DNA from: MGIIa-L3 sp11892u
GTDB taxonomy: Archaea > Thermoplasmatota > Poseidoniia > Poseidoniales > Poseidoniaceae
Reading direction: 5' to 3'
NCBI GenBank assembly: GCA_965659685.1
Contig: CBFHXB010000002.1
Coordinates: forward strand, 62,001-126,000
DNA length: 64,000 bases
A program made the translations under genes and the position numbers. Position 1 is the first letter of the stretch. Every line of letters starts with the position of its first letter. The notes under the pieces are model-generated. The model worked only from the letters and a program-made list of their open reading frames with translations, was not told the origin of the DNA and did no database searches. Below are positions 42,179 to 50,188 of the stretch, piece by piece.

Positions 42179-43447
42179 ATGTTGATGAGGGGTGGCGTGG
42201 GTGCGGGGCCGAAGCCCATGGCCGAGTACATCGCCCGAGACCCTCGCACCGGCAAGCCCATCGAGATGACCACGGTTGTTCAGCGGGCGCAGGTCGAGGA
42301 GAACCATCGAGGCGCATGGTCACGTTTGACCCCCGCCCAGGTGCTTGAGCTGGCCACCGGGAGCGTCGATGCCCTCGATCTGATGCTCGACGGAGAGCGT
42401 CGTCATTTCACGCGACTTGACGGCGTGGCAGGTTTGGTGATGGCCAAAGGGACCTACGCCGATGCGGCATACCACGCCCTCATCGACGCGTGCATGGACG
42501 ACGATGCCAAGATCCGGCAAGCGGCTTTGCGGGCCATGCCCGAAGTTGCCCAGCAACGTTCGGACGAGCTGTTCGATCACCTGAGCGTGCTCATCGACGA
42601 TCCCGAGGACATCGTCCAAGCCGCGGCCAGCGATGCCCTTCGAAGGATGGCGCCGGTGTTCCCATCCGGCGTCGAGGACAGCCTCGTCAACGCCCTCCGC
42701 TCCTCGGACTCTCGCTTGTCCAAAGCCGCTTGGGAAGGCCTCCGCGTCATGGGCGAATCCTGGCCATCTGTGGTCTGCGTTCACGTGGACAGCCTGTTGC
42801 TCGAGGATTCCGTCGACCTGCGGAAACAAGCCGCAAGGGTGCTTCAGCGGGTCGTGGCACGAGCGGGCCACCAGGGGTGGGATCTGGTCACATGGGCCCT
42901 CGCAGACGACGAAGTTGTGGTCCGTCGGGAAGCGGCGAAGTGCCTGCCAAAGTTGGTGAATCCCGCGCCCAAGATGGCCGTCATTCTGGCCGAGAAAGTG
43001 CTCTACGACACGGACGCCACGGTGAGAAACCGTGCTCTGAAGGTGCTCGAGCGGGTGGACCTCGGAGGCAGCCGAGCCAAATCCATCGTCCTCGCAGGCA
43101 CACGGCACGAGATGGTCGACATCCGGCGTGCGTGCGTGGAAATGCTGCATCGCTTCATGGGTGAAGAGGACCAGCGCAGTTTTGCTCAGGACCGGCTCCA
43201 AATTGAGCAGGACCCTGGCATCCGTGCGCTCTTGATGGAGATGATCTTCGACCCGGAAATCGACGGCGACGAAGACCAAAAGAACCGCTTCTTGGCCCCG
43301 GCCGAACCCGTTCCTCAACTGGACCGGGAAGTGGCGCAAGCGATGGAGCAATCCATCGGTATGCTCGAACCTGAACCCGCGGAACGACCCCCGCCTGCAT
43401 CGGTGGACGAGGCCGAACCCGTGGAAGACGGTGGCCAACACCGTTAA
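42179..43447 (+). CDS. HEAT-repeat protein
   Basis: An all-helical solenoid. At least seven HEAT/armadillo-type repeats can be seen, for example DDDAKIRQAALRAMPEVA, DPEDIVQAAASDALRRMA and DEVVVRREAAKCLPKLV, each about 35-38 residues. No enzyme motif is seen. The C-terminus (about 380-422) is acidic and Pro-rich, probably disordered. HEAT proteins act as scaffolds for proteins or nucleic acids; the partner here is unknown. ATG 42179 opens the frame; ATG 42218 (MAEYIARDPRTGKP) is another good start. It is divergent from the kelch protein. Confidence 0.8.
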   Translation: MLMRGGVGAGPKPMAEYIARDPRTGKPIEMTTVVQRAQVEENHRGAWSRLTPAQVLELATGSVDALDLMLDGERRHFTRLDGVAGLVMAKGTYADAAYHALIDACMDDDAKIRQAALRAMPEVAQQRSDELFDHLSVLIDDPEDIVQAAASDALRRMAPVFPSGVEDSLVNALRSSDSRLSKAAWEGLRVMGESWPSVVCVHVDSLLLEDSVDLRKQAARVLQRVVARAGHQGWDLVTWALADDEVVVRREAAKCLPKLVNPAPKMAVILAEKVLYDTDATVRNRALKVLERVDLGGSRAKSIVLAGTRHEMVDIRRACVEMLHRFMGEEDQRSFAQDRLQIEQDPGIRALLMEMIFDPEIDGDEDQKNRFLAPAEPVPQLDREVAQAMEQSIGMLEPEPAERPPPASVDEAEPVEDGGQHR

Positions 43448-43485
43448 AGGAGGCCCACCGGTCGCCCAAACGTTCAGGTGTAGTC

Positions 43486-43701
43486 ATGGATGACGTCACG
43501 TACGATGACAAGGCCGAGCAGTTCGAGCGCATGTGGGACGGTATAACCCCCAAGGGCATCAACCGAAACAAGGCCCTGAAATTCCGTCAGTACATCCTCG
43601 AGCACGTCCGCCAGACCAAGCGCCCCCTCACCCGTGAGAACGCGCGCAAGTACTGGATGGGCCAGCTCCAGCAGGAGATCAAGGACGCCGAGTCCTTCTG
43701 A
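43486..43701 (+). CDS. Small helical protein of unknown function, 71 residues
   Basis: Not recognised. It is short, charged and mostly helical: KAEQFERMWDGITPKGINRN, then ALKFRQYILEHVRQTKRPLT, and NARKYWMGQLQQEI. The order suggests a small helix bundle with basic faces. No Cys, signal or membrane segment. The ATG at 43486 has AGGTG nearby. It sits between the HEAT-repeat gene and the DEAD-box helicase on the same strand and could be part of their transcript. Confidence 0.6.
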   Translation: MDDVTYDDKAEQFERMWDGITPKGINRNKALKFRQYILEHVRQTKRPLTRENARKYWMGQLQQEIKDAESF

Positions 43702-43762
43702 GACGCGCGAGGGTCGCCGCCGTTCCGGTGGCCCGTAGAACCAAGGAACGGAGGCGAACACG

Positions 43763-45184
43763 ATGTTCACAACGACGCGATTCAACGCATGGGACCTTCC
43801 CGACACCGTCCAAGCCCCCATCGAAGGCCATGGGAGGGAGTTTGCCACCGAAGTTCAACGCGACACCATTCCTCGTGCTCGCCTTGGGCGTGACGTGATT
43901 GGGCAAGCCCGAACCGGGTCCGGAAAAACCGCGGCATTTGGCCTTCCGATGATCGAGCGTGCCACACCCGGTGCCGGTCTCCAAGCCTTGGTCCTCGCCC
44001 CCACCCGGGAACTTGCGGTGCAGGTCGCCGAAGAGCTCGATTCCCTTCAGGGCAAAACGGGGCTTCGCATGCAAACCGTGTACGGTGGTACGGACATCGA
44101 AAAGCAAGCCAAGCAACTCGACGCTGGCGTTGACGTCATCGTCGGCACACCGGGCCGTGTCATGGACATGTCCGAACGTGGGCACATCGACTTGACCAAG
44201 CCGGGGATGTTCATCCTCGACGAAGCAGACCGCATGCTCGACATGGGTTTCTTCCCCGACATCCTTTGGGTGTTGGAGCGGATGACCGCCCGTGAGCAAA
44301 CCCTGCTCTTCTCGGCCACCTTCCCTCAAGAGATCGTCAACGCCGCTTCCGAGTTCATGCGCGACCCTGAATTCGTGCAGGCCAACGAAGACGAAATCGA
44401 TCTGCCGGACGTGCGCATGCTGCTCGTCCACGTGGGTCGTTCCAACAAACTCTGGGCCACGGCCCGCGTGTTGGCCCACCTCGAAGAGGACGGTCAAGCC
44501 ATCATCTTCGCTAACACGAAGCGCATGGTTGACCTTCTTGTGACCCGGCTCGCCAAGGCCAAATTCGACGTCGAAGGCCTCCACGGCGACCTCTCGCAAA
44601 ACCAGCGTGAGCGCATCCTTGGTCGCTTCCGAGATGGCGACGTTCGCATCATCGTCGCGACCGACGTCGCTGCACGTGGCATTGACGTGGACACCGTGAC
44701 GCGCGTGATCAACTACGACGTGCCCAACGACATGGACGCCTTCATTCACCGCATTGGACGCACGGGTCGCATCGGTCGATCCGGAGAGGCATGGACCTTG
44801 GTGGACCGTACCTCCGGGCAACAGATGCAAAACATCGTGGCCACGTACGACCTTCCCGTCGAAGACGCGGACGCTCCGGACCTTCCCGAAGGCATGGAGC
44901 GCGACCCTGTTCAATTTCGAGAGGACCTTTCCGACGCCGCCGACCCCTTCGGCTTCGTCACCCTTCGGGTCAGCATCCCCTCCGCAGAAGGACTGTCCAA
45001 GGCCGCCCTCACCGATTGGCTCGTGGCCACGTTGTCGTGTGACCCGCTGGCCGTCGGAAGCATCGTCCAAGCTGAGGCCCACCTCGACCTTGGCATGCAC
45101 AGCAGCGTTGCGGCCAAGGCCATGAAGGCGCTCAGCAAGGAAGGCGTGGCGGGTTTGACCCGAACGGCTGAACTGGTGCTCTGA
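43763..45184 (+). CDS. DEAD-box RNA helicase
   Basis: ATP-dependent RNA helicase of superfamily 2. Motif Q is followed by motif I ARTGSGKTAA, PTRELA, the DEAD box ILDEADRMLDMG, motif III FSATFP, and the second-domain motifs TDVAARGID and HRIGRTGR. Residues about 390-473 form an extra C-terminal domain resembling the DbpA-type RNA-binding (RRM-like) module: FGFVTLRVSIPSAEGL, LVATLSCDPLAVGSIVQA and so on. That domain in DbpA binds a 23S rRNA hairpin, so a ribosome-assembly role is plausible. The start is ATG at 43763 with GGAGGCGA upstream. It converges with the archaeosortase gene. Confidence 0.93.
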   Translation: MFTTTRFNAWDLPDTVQAPIEGHGREFATEVQRDTIPRARLGRDVIGQARTGSGKTAAFGLPMIERATPGAGLQALVLAPTRELAVQVAEELDSLQGKTGLRMQTVYGGTDIEKQAKQLDAGVDVIVGTPGRVMDMSERGHIDLTKPGMFILDEADRMLDMGFFPDILWVLERMTAREQTLLFSATFPQEIVNAASEFMRDPEFVQANEDEIDLPDVRMLLVHVGRSNKLWATARVLAHLEEDGQAIIFANTKRMVDLLVTRLAKAKFDVEGLHGDLSQNQRERILGRFRDGDVRIIVATDVAARGIDVDTVTRVINYDVPNDMDAFIHRIGRTGRIGRSGEAWTLVDRTSGQQMQNIVATYDLPVEDADAPDLPEGMERDPVQFREDLSDAADPFGFVTLRVSIPSAEGLSKAALTDWLVATLSCDPLAVGSIVQAEAHLDLGMHSSVAAKAMKALSKEGVAGLTRTAELVL

Positions 45185-45187
45185 GGT

Positions 45188-46183
45188 TCATTCCTCTTCA
45201 CGTACGGCCTCACGCAAGGCCTGACGTTCGTCCTCATCGAGCATGCTTGGCCAGCGTCCGTCGGCGAGCGGTCGCTCGAAGATCAACGCACTTACCGCGA
45301 AACTGAGCAAGCCGAGGCTGGCCACCGACCACGCGCCGTCAATGGCATCGTTCCAGGTGTTTTCTGCGTCTGCACAACGTTGGCTGATCAGTTCGCTGAA
45401 GGCACACATTTCCGCGGTCGCACGTGCCTCAAGGGCGACCGGATCGTTGCGGACCATGTAGGTCGCCGTCAAGAAGAGGATCAAGGCCAACGCGACGCCC
45501 ATCACGGGTTGCTTCCATGCAGGGCGATGCTCGGACCACGTCCAGGCCTTGCGGGGCGTGATGCGCCATCGGTCGCTGCCGGCCATGCTGCGGTCCTTCA
45601 CCCGGCGAGGTCCCCCCACCCACGTGAACCATGCCAACCACAAGCCGATGAGGACCACAAGGAAGCCCCATTCGTACACGTTGCGGTGAAAGGCCCACAT
45701 GTCGTTCAGGCACGCCGGATCGTTGGGTGCTTCCAAGCATCCACCAAGTGCGATGGGATAGAACGCGACCAAACGGGTGAGGTTGAGGATGAAAACCAAC
45801 GCACATCCGACGGCCACGGCGCGAAGCCGATCCCGCTGAGGCACGTCGTCGGTGATGAGGATGAGGGTGGAGAGGAAAATCATCTCGTGCACACCCGCGC
45901 ATTCGTCTGAGACGTAGAGGCCGACGCTGTCGAAAGCACCAGGGAAACTGCTGTGATGGAAATCGATGCGCGTCGTCCAACCGTTGTGTTGGCTCAGGCT
46001 GACCGCGTCCGCGCCCCAAATCCACTCCGTGATGCCGTGCCACAACCACGCCTCCACCACCTGCAAGGGTGCCAGGGTGTCCGAAGGCTCGGTCAGGAAC
46101 CAGTAGAACGCCTCGACAAGAAGCAAAGCGAGCGGATACTTGCCATACCGCAGGCCAAGCGCTGCCACCTCGGACCAGGACAT
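45188..46183 (-). CDS. Exosortase/archaeosortase family protein
   Basis: Multi-pass membrane protein with the cysteine-protease-like triad of archaeosortases. The Cys is in SDECAGVHEMIFLSTLIL (Cys95), the Arg in LNLTRLVAFY (Arg137), and the third residue lies in MWAFHRNVYEWG (His166). About seven hydrophobic helices are seen, plus a helical C-terminal extension of about 100 residues. Archaeosortases cut and re-attach surface proteins at a C-terminal tripartite signal (for example PGF-CTERM) to a lipid anchor. None of the secreted proteins here shows an obvious PGF-type signal, so the substrates are unknown. The ATG at 46183 has GAGG five bases upstream; GTG 46213 is an alternative. Confidence 0.8.
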   Translation of the reverse strand: MSWSEVAALGLRYGKYPLALLLVEAFYWFLTEPSDTLAPLQVVEAWLWHGITEWIWGADAVSLSQHNGWTTRIDFHHSSFPGAFDSVGLYVSDECAGVHEMIFLSTLILITDDVPQRDRLRAVAVGCALVFILNLTRLVAFYPIALGGCLEAPNDPACLNDMWAFHRNVYEWGFLVVLIGLWLAWFTWVGGPRRVKDRSMAGSDRWRITPRKAWTWSEHRPAWKQPVMGVALALILFLTATYMVRNDPVALEARATAEMCAFSELISQRCADAENTWNDAIDGAWSVASLGLLSFAVSALIFERPLADGRWPSMLDEDERQALREAVREEE

Positions 46184-46255
46184 GTCGTCCTCGGCCTTCG
46201 CCGTCGCTGCCACAGCCCCACCTTTCGCTGCTGCCTCATAGGGGCGTCGGTCGCA

Positions 46256-46540
46256 ATGCTTCAAGGCACCCCGGCCCTCCGGTCCACCATGGAAGGCGGG
46301 GTGCAAGCGCTCGCCCCCAGCCACCGTCTGGACGTCAGAGGTTACCGGTGCCCGATCCCGGTGGGCGAGACCCGTCAGGCCTTGGCTGACTTGGAGCCGG
46401 GCAACGTTTTGGAAGTCAGGTTCGACGACCCTGAGGCGTTGGAAGACCTTCCTCCAATGCTGGCTCGACACGGCCACCGCATGCTTTCGGTGGAAGAGGT
46501 TGCAGGTGACTGGCGCATGTGCATCGAGGTGGTCAAGTGA
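46256..46540 (+). CDS. TusA-family sulfur-carrier-like protein
   Basis: Small TusA/SirA-type protein. The family hallmark is LDVRGYRCPIPVGETRQALA, with the CPxP cysteine, followed by a two-strand/two-helix pattern around NVLEVRFDDPEALEDLPPML. The second half also fits (HGHRMLSVEEVAGDWRMCIEV). Such proteins carry sulfur as a persulfide on that Cys for tRNA thiolation or other sulfur transfer. Starts at ATG 46256 or ATG 46289. Its stop codon overlaps the GTG start of GTP cyclohydrolase II by four bases. Confidence 0.82.
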   Translation: MLQGTPALRSTMEGGVQALAPSHRLDVRGYRCPIPVGETRQALADLEPGNVLEVRFDDPEALEDLPPMLARHGHRMLSVEEVAGDWRMCIEVVK

Positions 46541-47139
46541 GCACCGACGACGTCCCAAGCGTGGCCACCTTGCCCACGCCGTACGGTGCGTTTCGCATCG
46601 AGGTGGTCAAGGACGAAGGCGGATTGGAACACGTCGCCCTTTCGATGGGCGATTTGAGCGGTCCCGACCCGGTGCTGGTGCGGCTCCATTCAGAATGTTT
46701 GACCGGCGATGCTTTTGGTTCGCTGCGTTGCGACTGTGGCCCACAACTCAACGCCGCCCTCGCGGCGGTGGCCCAACGAGGATGGGGCTGCGTGTTGTAC
46801 CTCCGCCAGGAAGGTCGAGGCATCGGGCTCCACGCCAAAATTCAGGCCTACCATCTGCAAGACCAAGGTGCAGACACCCTTGATGCGAACCTGATGCTTG
46901 GGCACCCGGCCGACGGACGGGATTACACCATGGCCGCGAAGATGCTGACTTCCCTCGGCGTCGGTCAGGTTTCGTTGCTGACCAACAACCCCGACAAGGT
47001 CGAACAACTGCGTTCCTATGGCATTGATGTGGTCGAACGGATCCCCCTCGTCGCTGGCGTTGGCGAGGACAACAGGGACTACCTCCGTACCAAGGCAGAG
47101 CGCATGGGTCACGAACTTGAGGGCGACGATCTCGCCTGA
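46537..47139 (+). CDS. ribA: GTP cyclohydrolase II
   Basis: Zinc-dependent GTP cyclohydrolase II, which opens GTP in the first step of riboflavin synthesis. The zinc cysteines are in HSECLTGDAFGSLRCDCG, the catalytic RQEGRGIGL is intact, and the GTP-binding TLDANLMLGHPADGRDY and LLTNNPDKVEQL blocks are present. The GTG at 46537 overlaps the TusA stop (GTGA). Typical bacterial-type enzyme of 200 residues; many archaea use the GTPCH III (ArfA) route instead, so this may have come by transfer. Confidence 0.93.
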   Translation: MSTDDVPSVATLPTPYGAFRIEVVKDEGGLEHVALSMGDLSGPDPVLVRLHSECLTGDAFGSLRCDCGPQLNAALAAVAQRGWGCVLYLRQEGRGIGLHAKIQAYHLQDQGADTLDANLMLGHPADGRDYTMAAKMLTSLGVGQVSLLTNNPDKVEQLRSYGIDVVERIPLVAGVGEDNRDYLRTKAERMGHELEGDDLA

Positions 47140-47230
47140 ACGTCTGACAGCCGGGTCACCTTTCAGTCGGGGTGCAATTTCACCGCAACGACCTTGATGA
47201 AACCGCCCGTGGGGAGGGCAAGGGTCGCAC

Positions 47231-47716
47231 ATGGACATTGAGACCGCAGCAAACATTGGCGAAGCCGTGAGCGGCATCGCCATTTTGTTCACCCTGCTGT
47301 TCAGCCTGCGGCAGGTCAAGTTCTGGAACGAGAACCGTCGCTATGAGATCGGTCGTGACCTGGCGGCTCACCTCAACAATCCGATGATCCACCGTGGTTT
47401 TGCCGTCACCACGAACAAACTTCACGAGGAATTGAGCCTTGAGGAATTGGTGGGGCTGACCCGTGAAGAAAAGGACGCCATGAACGCCACGATGATTGGC
47501 ATGAACAACATCGGTCTTCTCGCCAAGCACGGTCACCTTTCGCTGGATTTGGTCGAAGCTTTTTGCGGCTATTACGTTCGGATCTTTGGGCCACGATGGC
47601 GCCGTGCCGTTGAGGTTCATGCCCAAGCCATGCAGCAAGTTGAATCGGTCAGCACCGTATGGAATGGGCTGTACTGGTTGATGGACACCCTCGAAGGTGA
47701 CCGTGACGAACCCTGA
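47231..47716 (+). CDS. Protein of unknown function with N-terminal membrane helix
   Basis: Not firmly recognised. One hydrophobic helix (ANIGEAVSGIAILFTLLFSL) near the N-terminus is followed by about 130 residues that are helical and soluble-looking, including EIGRDLAAHLNNPMIHRGF and GRWRRAVEVHA-like segments. It resembles small membrane-tethered DUF4760-like proteins in size and layout only. No signal peptidase site is seen, so the helix probably stays as an anchor and the bulk lies in the cytoplasm. The start is ATG at 47231; LysE follows on the same strand. Confidence 0.55.
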   Translation: MDIETAANIGEAVSGIAILFTLLFSLRQVKFWNENRRYEIGRDLAAHLNNPMIHRGFAVTTNKLHEELSLEELVGLTREEKDAMNATMIGMNNIGLLAKHGHLSLDLVEAFCGYYVRIFGPRWRRAVEVHAQAMQQVESVSTVWNGLYWLMDTLEGDRDEP

Positions 47717-47787
47717 CACGCTGAATGAGCGGCCCCCCACGGCTCGTGCGTGGTGAAGGCTAAACCTCGCGTGCTGGACCTGCGGGC

Positions 47788-48417
47788 ATGGAGGTGGAGC
47801 TCGTCCTCGCGCTGGCCGCGGCCGGCACGATGCTGGGCGTCGTGGAGGGCCTGAAGCCCGGTCCTCTGATGACCATGGTCGTCCGCGAAACGCTCTCCGG
47901 TGGACTGAAGGCGGGCATGTGGACGGCCGCAGCCCCGATCTTCACCGACGGGCCGCTCATCCTCCTCAGCGTTCTGGTCGCCGCCTCGGTGGCCAACAGC
48001 CCGTACCTGCTGCTCGCCATCACGGTGGCGGGGGCGCTTTTCCTGGCCAAGATGGGCATCGATTGCTTCACCCTTGATCCGCCGGACTTCAATGCTGAGC
48101 CCGGCGCTCCTTCAGGCTCGCTGCTTCGTGGCGTCATCACCAATTTGCTGAACCCGAACGCCTACGTGTTTTGGTTCCTGATCGGTGGGCCTCTGATGGC
48201 CTCGGTGGTGCAGGAGGAATGGCTGGCACCGGTGGCCTACGCCCTGTCTTTCCTGCTGACGCTGATGCTGACCAAGGCCGTCGTCGCCTATGCGGTGCAC
48301 AAGGCGAGCAACGGCATCTCCGAGACCGTCTACAAGCGCCTGCTTGCCGGATGCGGCGTGGTGATGCTCGGCTTCTCGGCCTTCTACGTCCGTGCAGCCT
48401 GGCAACTCCTCAACTGA
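47788..48417 (+). CDS. LysE/RhtB family amino-acid exporter
   Basis: Six-helix membrane transporter of the LysE/RhtB superfamily, which exports basic or neutral amino acids. The N-terminal GLKPGPLMTMVVRETLSGG matches the family's GxxPGP signature, and the later RGVITNLLNPNAYVFWFL is the characteristic central loop. The length is 209 residues. The start is ATG at 47788. The actual substrate is not identifiable. tRNA-Glu lies just beyond on the opposite strand. Confidence 0.85.
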   Translation: MEVELVLALAAAGTMLGVVEGLKPGPLMTMVVRETLSGGLKAGMWTAAAPIFTDGPLILLSVLVAASVANSPYLLLAITVAGALFLAKMGIDCFTLDPPDFNAEPGAPSGSLLRGVITNLLNPNAYVFWFLIGGPLMASVVQEEWLAPVAYALSFLLTLMLTKAVVAYAVHKASNGISETVYKRLLAGCGVVMLGFSAFYVRAAWQLLN

Positions 48418-48541
48418 AGCAGTTCCATCACCTCAAACTTCCCGGAATGTGCGTGATCGCGCCGGGCCAACGAGGTGACCAGCAAAAATCGATTCACCTC
48501 GTGGCGAAGCGCGAGCACGCTAGCAGCTGAGAGAAGCAGAG

Positions 48542-48614
48542 TGCTCGCGCCGGGATTTGAACCCGGGTCAAAGGAATGAGAATCCTTTATGATGGGCCAC
48601 TACACCACGCAAGC
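48542..48614 (-). tRNA. tRNA-Glu (anticodon CUC)
   Basis: Complete on the minus strand. The acceptor stem GCTTGCG pairs with CGCGAGC (one G-U). The anticodon stem AAGGA/TCCTT holds loop TTCTCAT, giving anticodon CTC (glutamate). The T arm is CCGGG-TTCAAAT-CCCGG. No CCA is encoded. A TATA-like element (48637-48646) sits 23-32 nt upstream. Confidence 0.96.
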
Positions 48615-48636
48615 AGGCATTTTCGCCGAACGTCCT

Positions 48637-48646
48637 CCCGTATTTA
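48637..48646 (-). promoter_or_regulatory. TATA-like promoter element of tRNA-Glu
   Basis: The minus strand reads TAAATACGGG, identical over ten bases to the element before tRNA-Lys (16756-16765). It is the only AT-rich patch near this tRNA. Confidence 0.6.
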
Positions 48647-48776
48647 GCGCTAACCGACGGGTCGAAAGTGAACGCCGTACGTTGAACTGAAATCGATGCA
48701 GTGTCGTGGTCTTCACTTCACTTTCAGCGACCTCTCCCAATCGCCGCCTCATATGCGACCGGCGTGAGCGGTCATC

Positions 48777-49025
48777 ATGGCCCACGCCCCCATCCCCCCG
48801 ACCTTCGCGTCCATGCACACCCTGCATGCCCCCGCCCAACGCTCGCCGTGGACGGACGATCACCACAGCCCCCTTGCACACGCTTCTGGCCGGCTCCCCG
48901 TTCGAAGCCAGGACGCCGATTGGCGCCCCCTTCACCTCATGGAGCGGCCCGTCCGACCCCTGTCGCGCAGCCTCCAAGGTTTGCAAGCCAGGGCCAACGC
49001 CCTTCCGGTTCGGGGGGTGGCTTGA
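48777..49025 (+). CDS. Possible small Pro-rich protein, 82 residues
   Basis: A doubtful gene. The frame begins at ATG 48777, 20-29 nt after a CATATG TATA-like patch, and ends in TGA that shares bases with the ATG of the next small gene (TGATG), an arrangement typical of coupled genes. The product is Pro/His/Arg-rich (MAHAPIPPTFASMHTLHAP onward) and shows no known domain. If it is not real, 48615-49024 holds nothing else apart from the tRNA-Glu promoter and the promoter for the next gene. Confidence 0.35.
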   Translation: MAHAPIPPTFASMHTLHAPAQRSPWTDDHHSPLAHASGRLPVRSQDADWRPLHLMERPVRPLSRSLQGLQARANALPVRGVA

Positions 49026-49264
49026 TGGGTCGCACGCAACGCCTTCGTGAAGCCATTCACTGCTACCTCGGCGAGCACGGTGAAGCCAACACGACGATGA
49101 TTCTCGATCACATCAACAGCCGCTTCCGCTGGGGTGCCACCATGAACCAAATCGGGAACGTGCTCGCACGTGACCGGCGCTTTGAGAAGGTCGGTTTCGA
49201 TGATCGAAGCGCAACCGGTGGCTTCCGCATTCGCGTCTGCATTTGGTCCATCGCCGCCTCCTGA
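49025..49264 (+). CDS. Small winged-helix-like protein, 79 residues
   Basis: Not firmly assigned. A compact helical protein, likely a winged helix: TQRLREAIHCYLGEHGEANT, then TMILDHINSRFRWGATMNQ, then IGNVLARDRRFEKVG, and a short wing-like end GGFRIRVCIWSI. The pattern of three helices followed by strands suits a DNA-binding regulator. The ATG at 49025 overlaps the stop of the preceding small frame. The lipid prenyltransferase starts 39 nt downstream, so it could be a local regulator. Confidence 0.6.
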   Translation: MGRTQRLREAIHCYLGEHGEANTTMILDHINSRFRWGATMNQIGNVLARDRRFEKVGFDDRSATGGFRIRVCIWSIAAS

Positions 49265-49303
49265 GGGGCAAAGGTCCTTGGCGCGTTCGCCGGGCTTCGG
49301 TGC

Positions 49304-50188
49304 ATGGCAGGCCGTGCTGGAGCGTTGCTCGAGCTGACCAGGCCCACCAACTTGGTCCTCGGTGCGGCCACGGTTCCACTGGGGGCCACCATGGTCTTGG
49401 GAGAGGCCTGGACCTCTGAGTCGATCACGGTCACGGCCCTCTACGCCACCAGCGTGGTGGCCTTCATGGCCGCAGGGAACGCGATGAATGACCTTCGCGA
49501 CGTCGAGGTGGACCGTGTGGTTCACCCGCACCGGCCCCTGCCCAGCGGTCGCGTTTCACGGCCGGTGGCCGCACGCTTCACGGCAGGATTGTGGCTGCTC
49601 TCGTTGCTGACCTTGGTCCTCGGTACCGCTGGGTTGGCCACAGGAATGCCGGACGCTCCGATGCTGGCGCCCGTCGTCATCTGGGTGCTCGCGGCCGTGC
49701 TGATGATGACCTACGACCACGGCCCGGCCCTGAAGGACCGAGGCCTGAGCGGCAACCTCGCCATCTCCGTGCTGGTGGGTGCTGTCGTGCTGTTCGGGGC
49801 CGCTGGCGTTGGGTCTTGGGCCCATCCTGTCGCCTTGGCGGCCGCTGCGGTGGCGGCCTTGGTCAACCTCGCACGGGAGATCGTCAAGGACGTCCATGAT
49901 CTGGAGGGCGACGAAGGGCACCGCTCCACCTTGCCGATGGTCATTGGGGCCGAGCGTGCTCGGATGGTCGCCTACGTCTGTGCCTTGCTCGGACTCGTTG
50001 TGCTCTACCTTCCGTACTGGCGTGGCCCGTTGGCCTTCTCCCAAATCTTGCTTCAGGCCCCGGCCATCTTGCTCATCATCACGACGAACGGTCCGCTTTA
50101 CCAGGGCCAAGATGCCGTGGTGGCCAGCAGGTTCCGGCTTGGGATGTTGGCCGGTCTCTTCGGATTCCTGGGCAGCGTGCTGCTTTGA
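49304..50188 (+). CDS. UbiA-family prenyltransferase, probable digeranylgeranylglyceryl phosphate synthase
   Basis: Membrane prenyltransferase. The first Asp-rich motif is NAMNDLRDVEVDRVVHP, and the second is DVHDLEGDEGHRSTLP; about eight hydrophobic helices fill the 294 residues. In archaea this family includes the enzyme that adds the second geranylgeranyl chain to geranylgeranylglyceryl phosphate in membrane ether-lipid synthesis, which fits best here. Menaquinone prenyltransferases are related and cannot be fully excluded. The start is ATG at 49304. It converges with ornithine carbamoyltransferase with adjacent stops. Confidence 0.85.
   Translation: MAGRAGALLELTRPTNLVLGAATVPLGATMVLGEAWTSESITVTALYATSVVAFMAAGNAMNDLRDVEVDRVVHPHRPLPSGRVSRPVAARFTAGLWLLSLLTLVLGTAGLATGMPDAPMLAPVVIWVLAAVLMMTYDHGPALKDRGLSGNLAISVLVGAVVLFGAAGVGSWAHPVALAAAAVAALVNLAREIVKDVHDLEGDEGHRSTLPMVIGAERARMVAYVCALLGLVVLYLPYWRGPLAFSQILLQAPAILLIITTNGPLYQGQDAVVASRFRLGMLAGLFGFLGSVLL

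Noticed and set aside
43679..45100. A 473-residue antisense frame over the DEAD-box helicase
   Set aside because: The plus frame has all helicase motifs; the minus frame is Val/Asp/His-rich and lacks any pattern.
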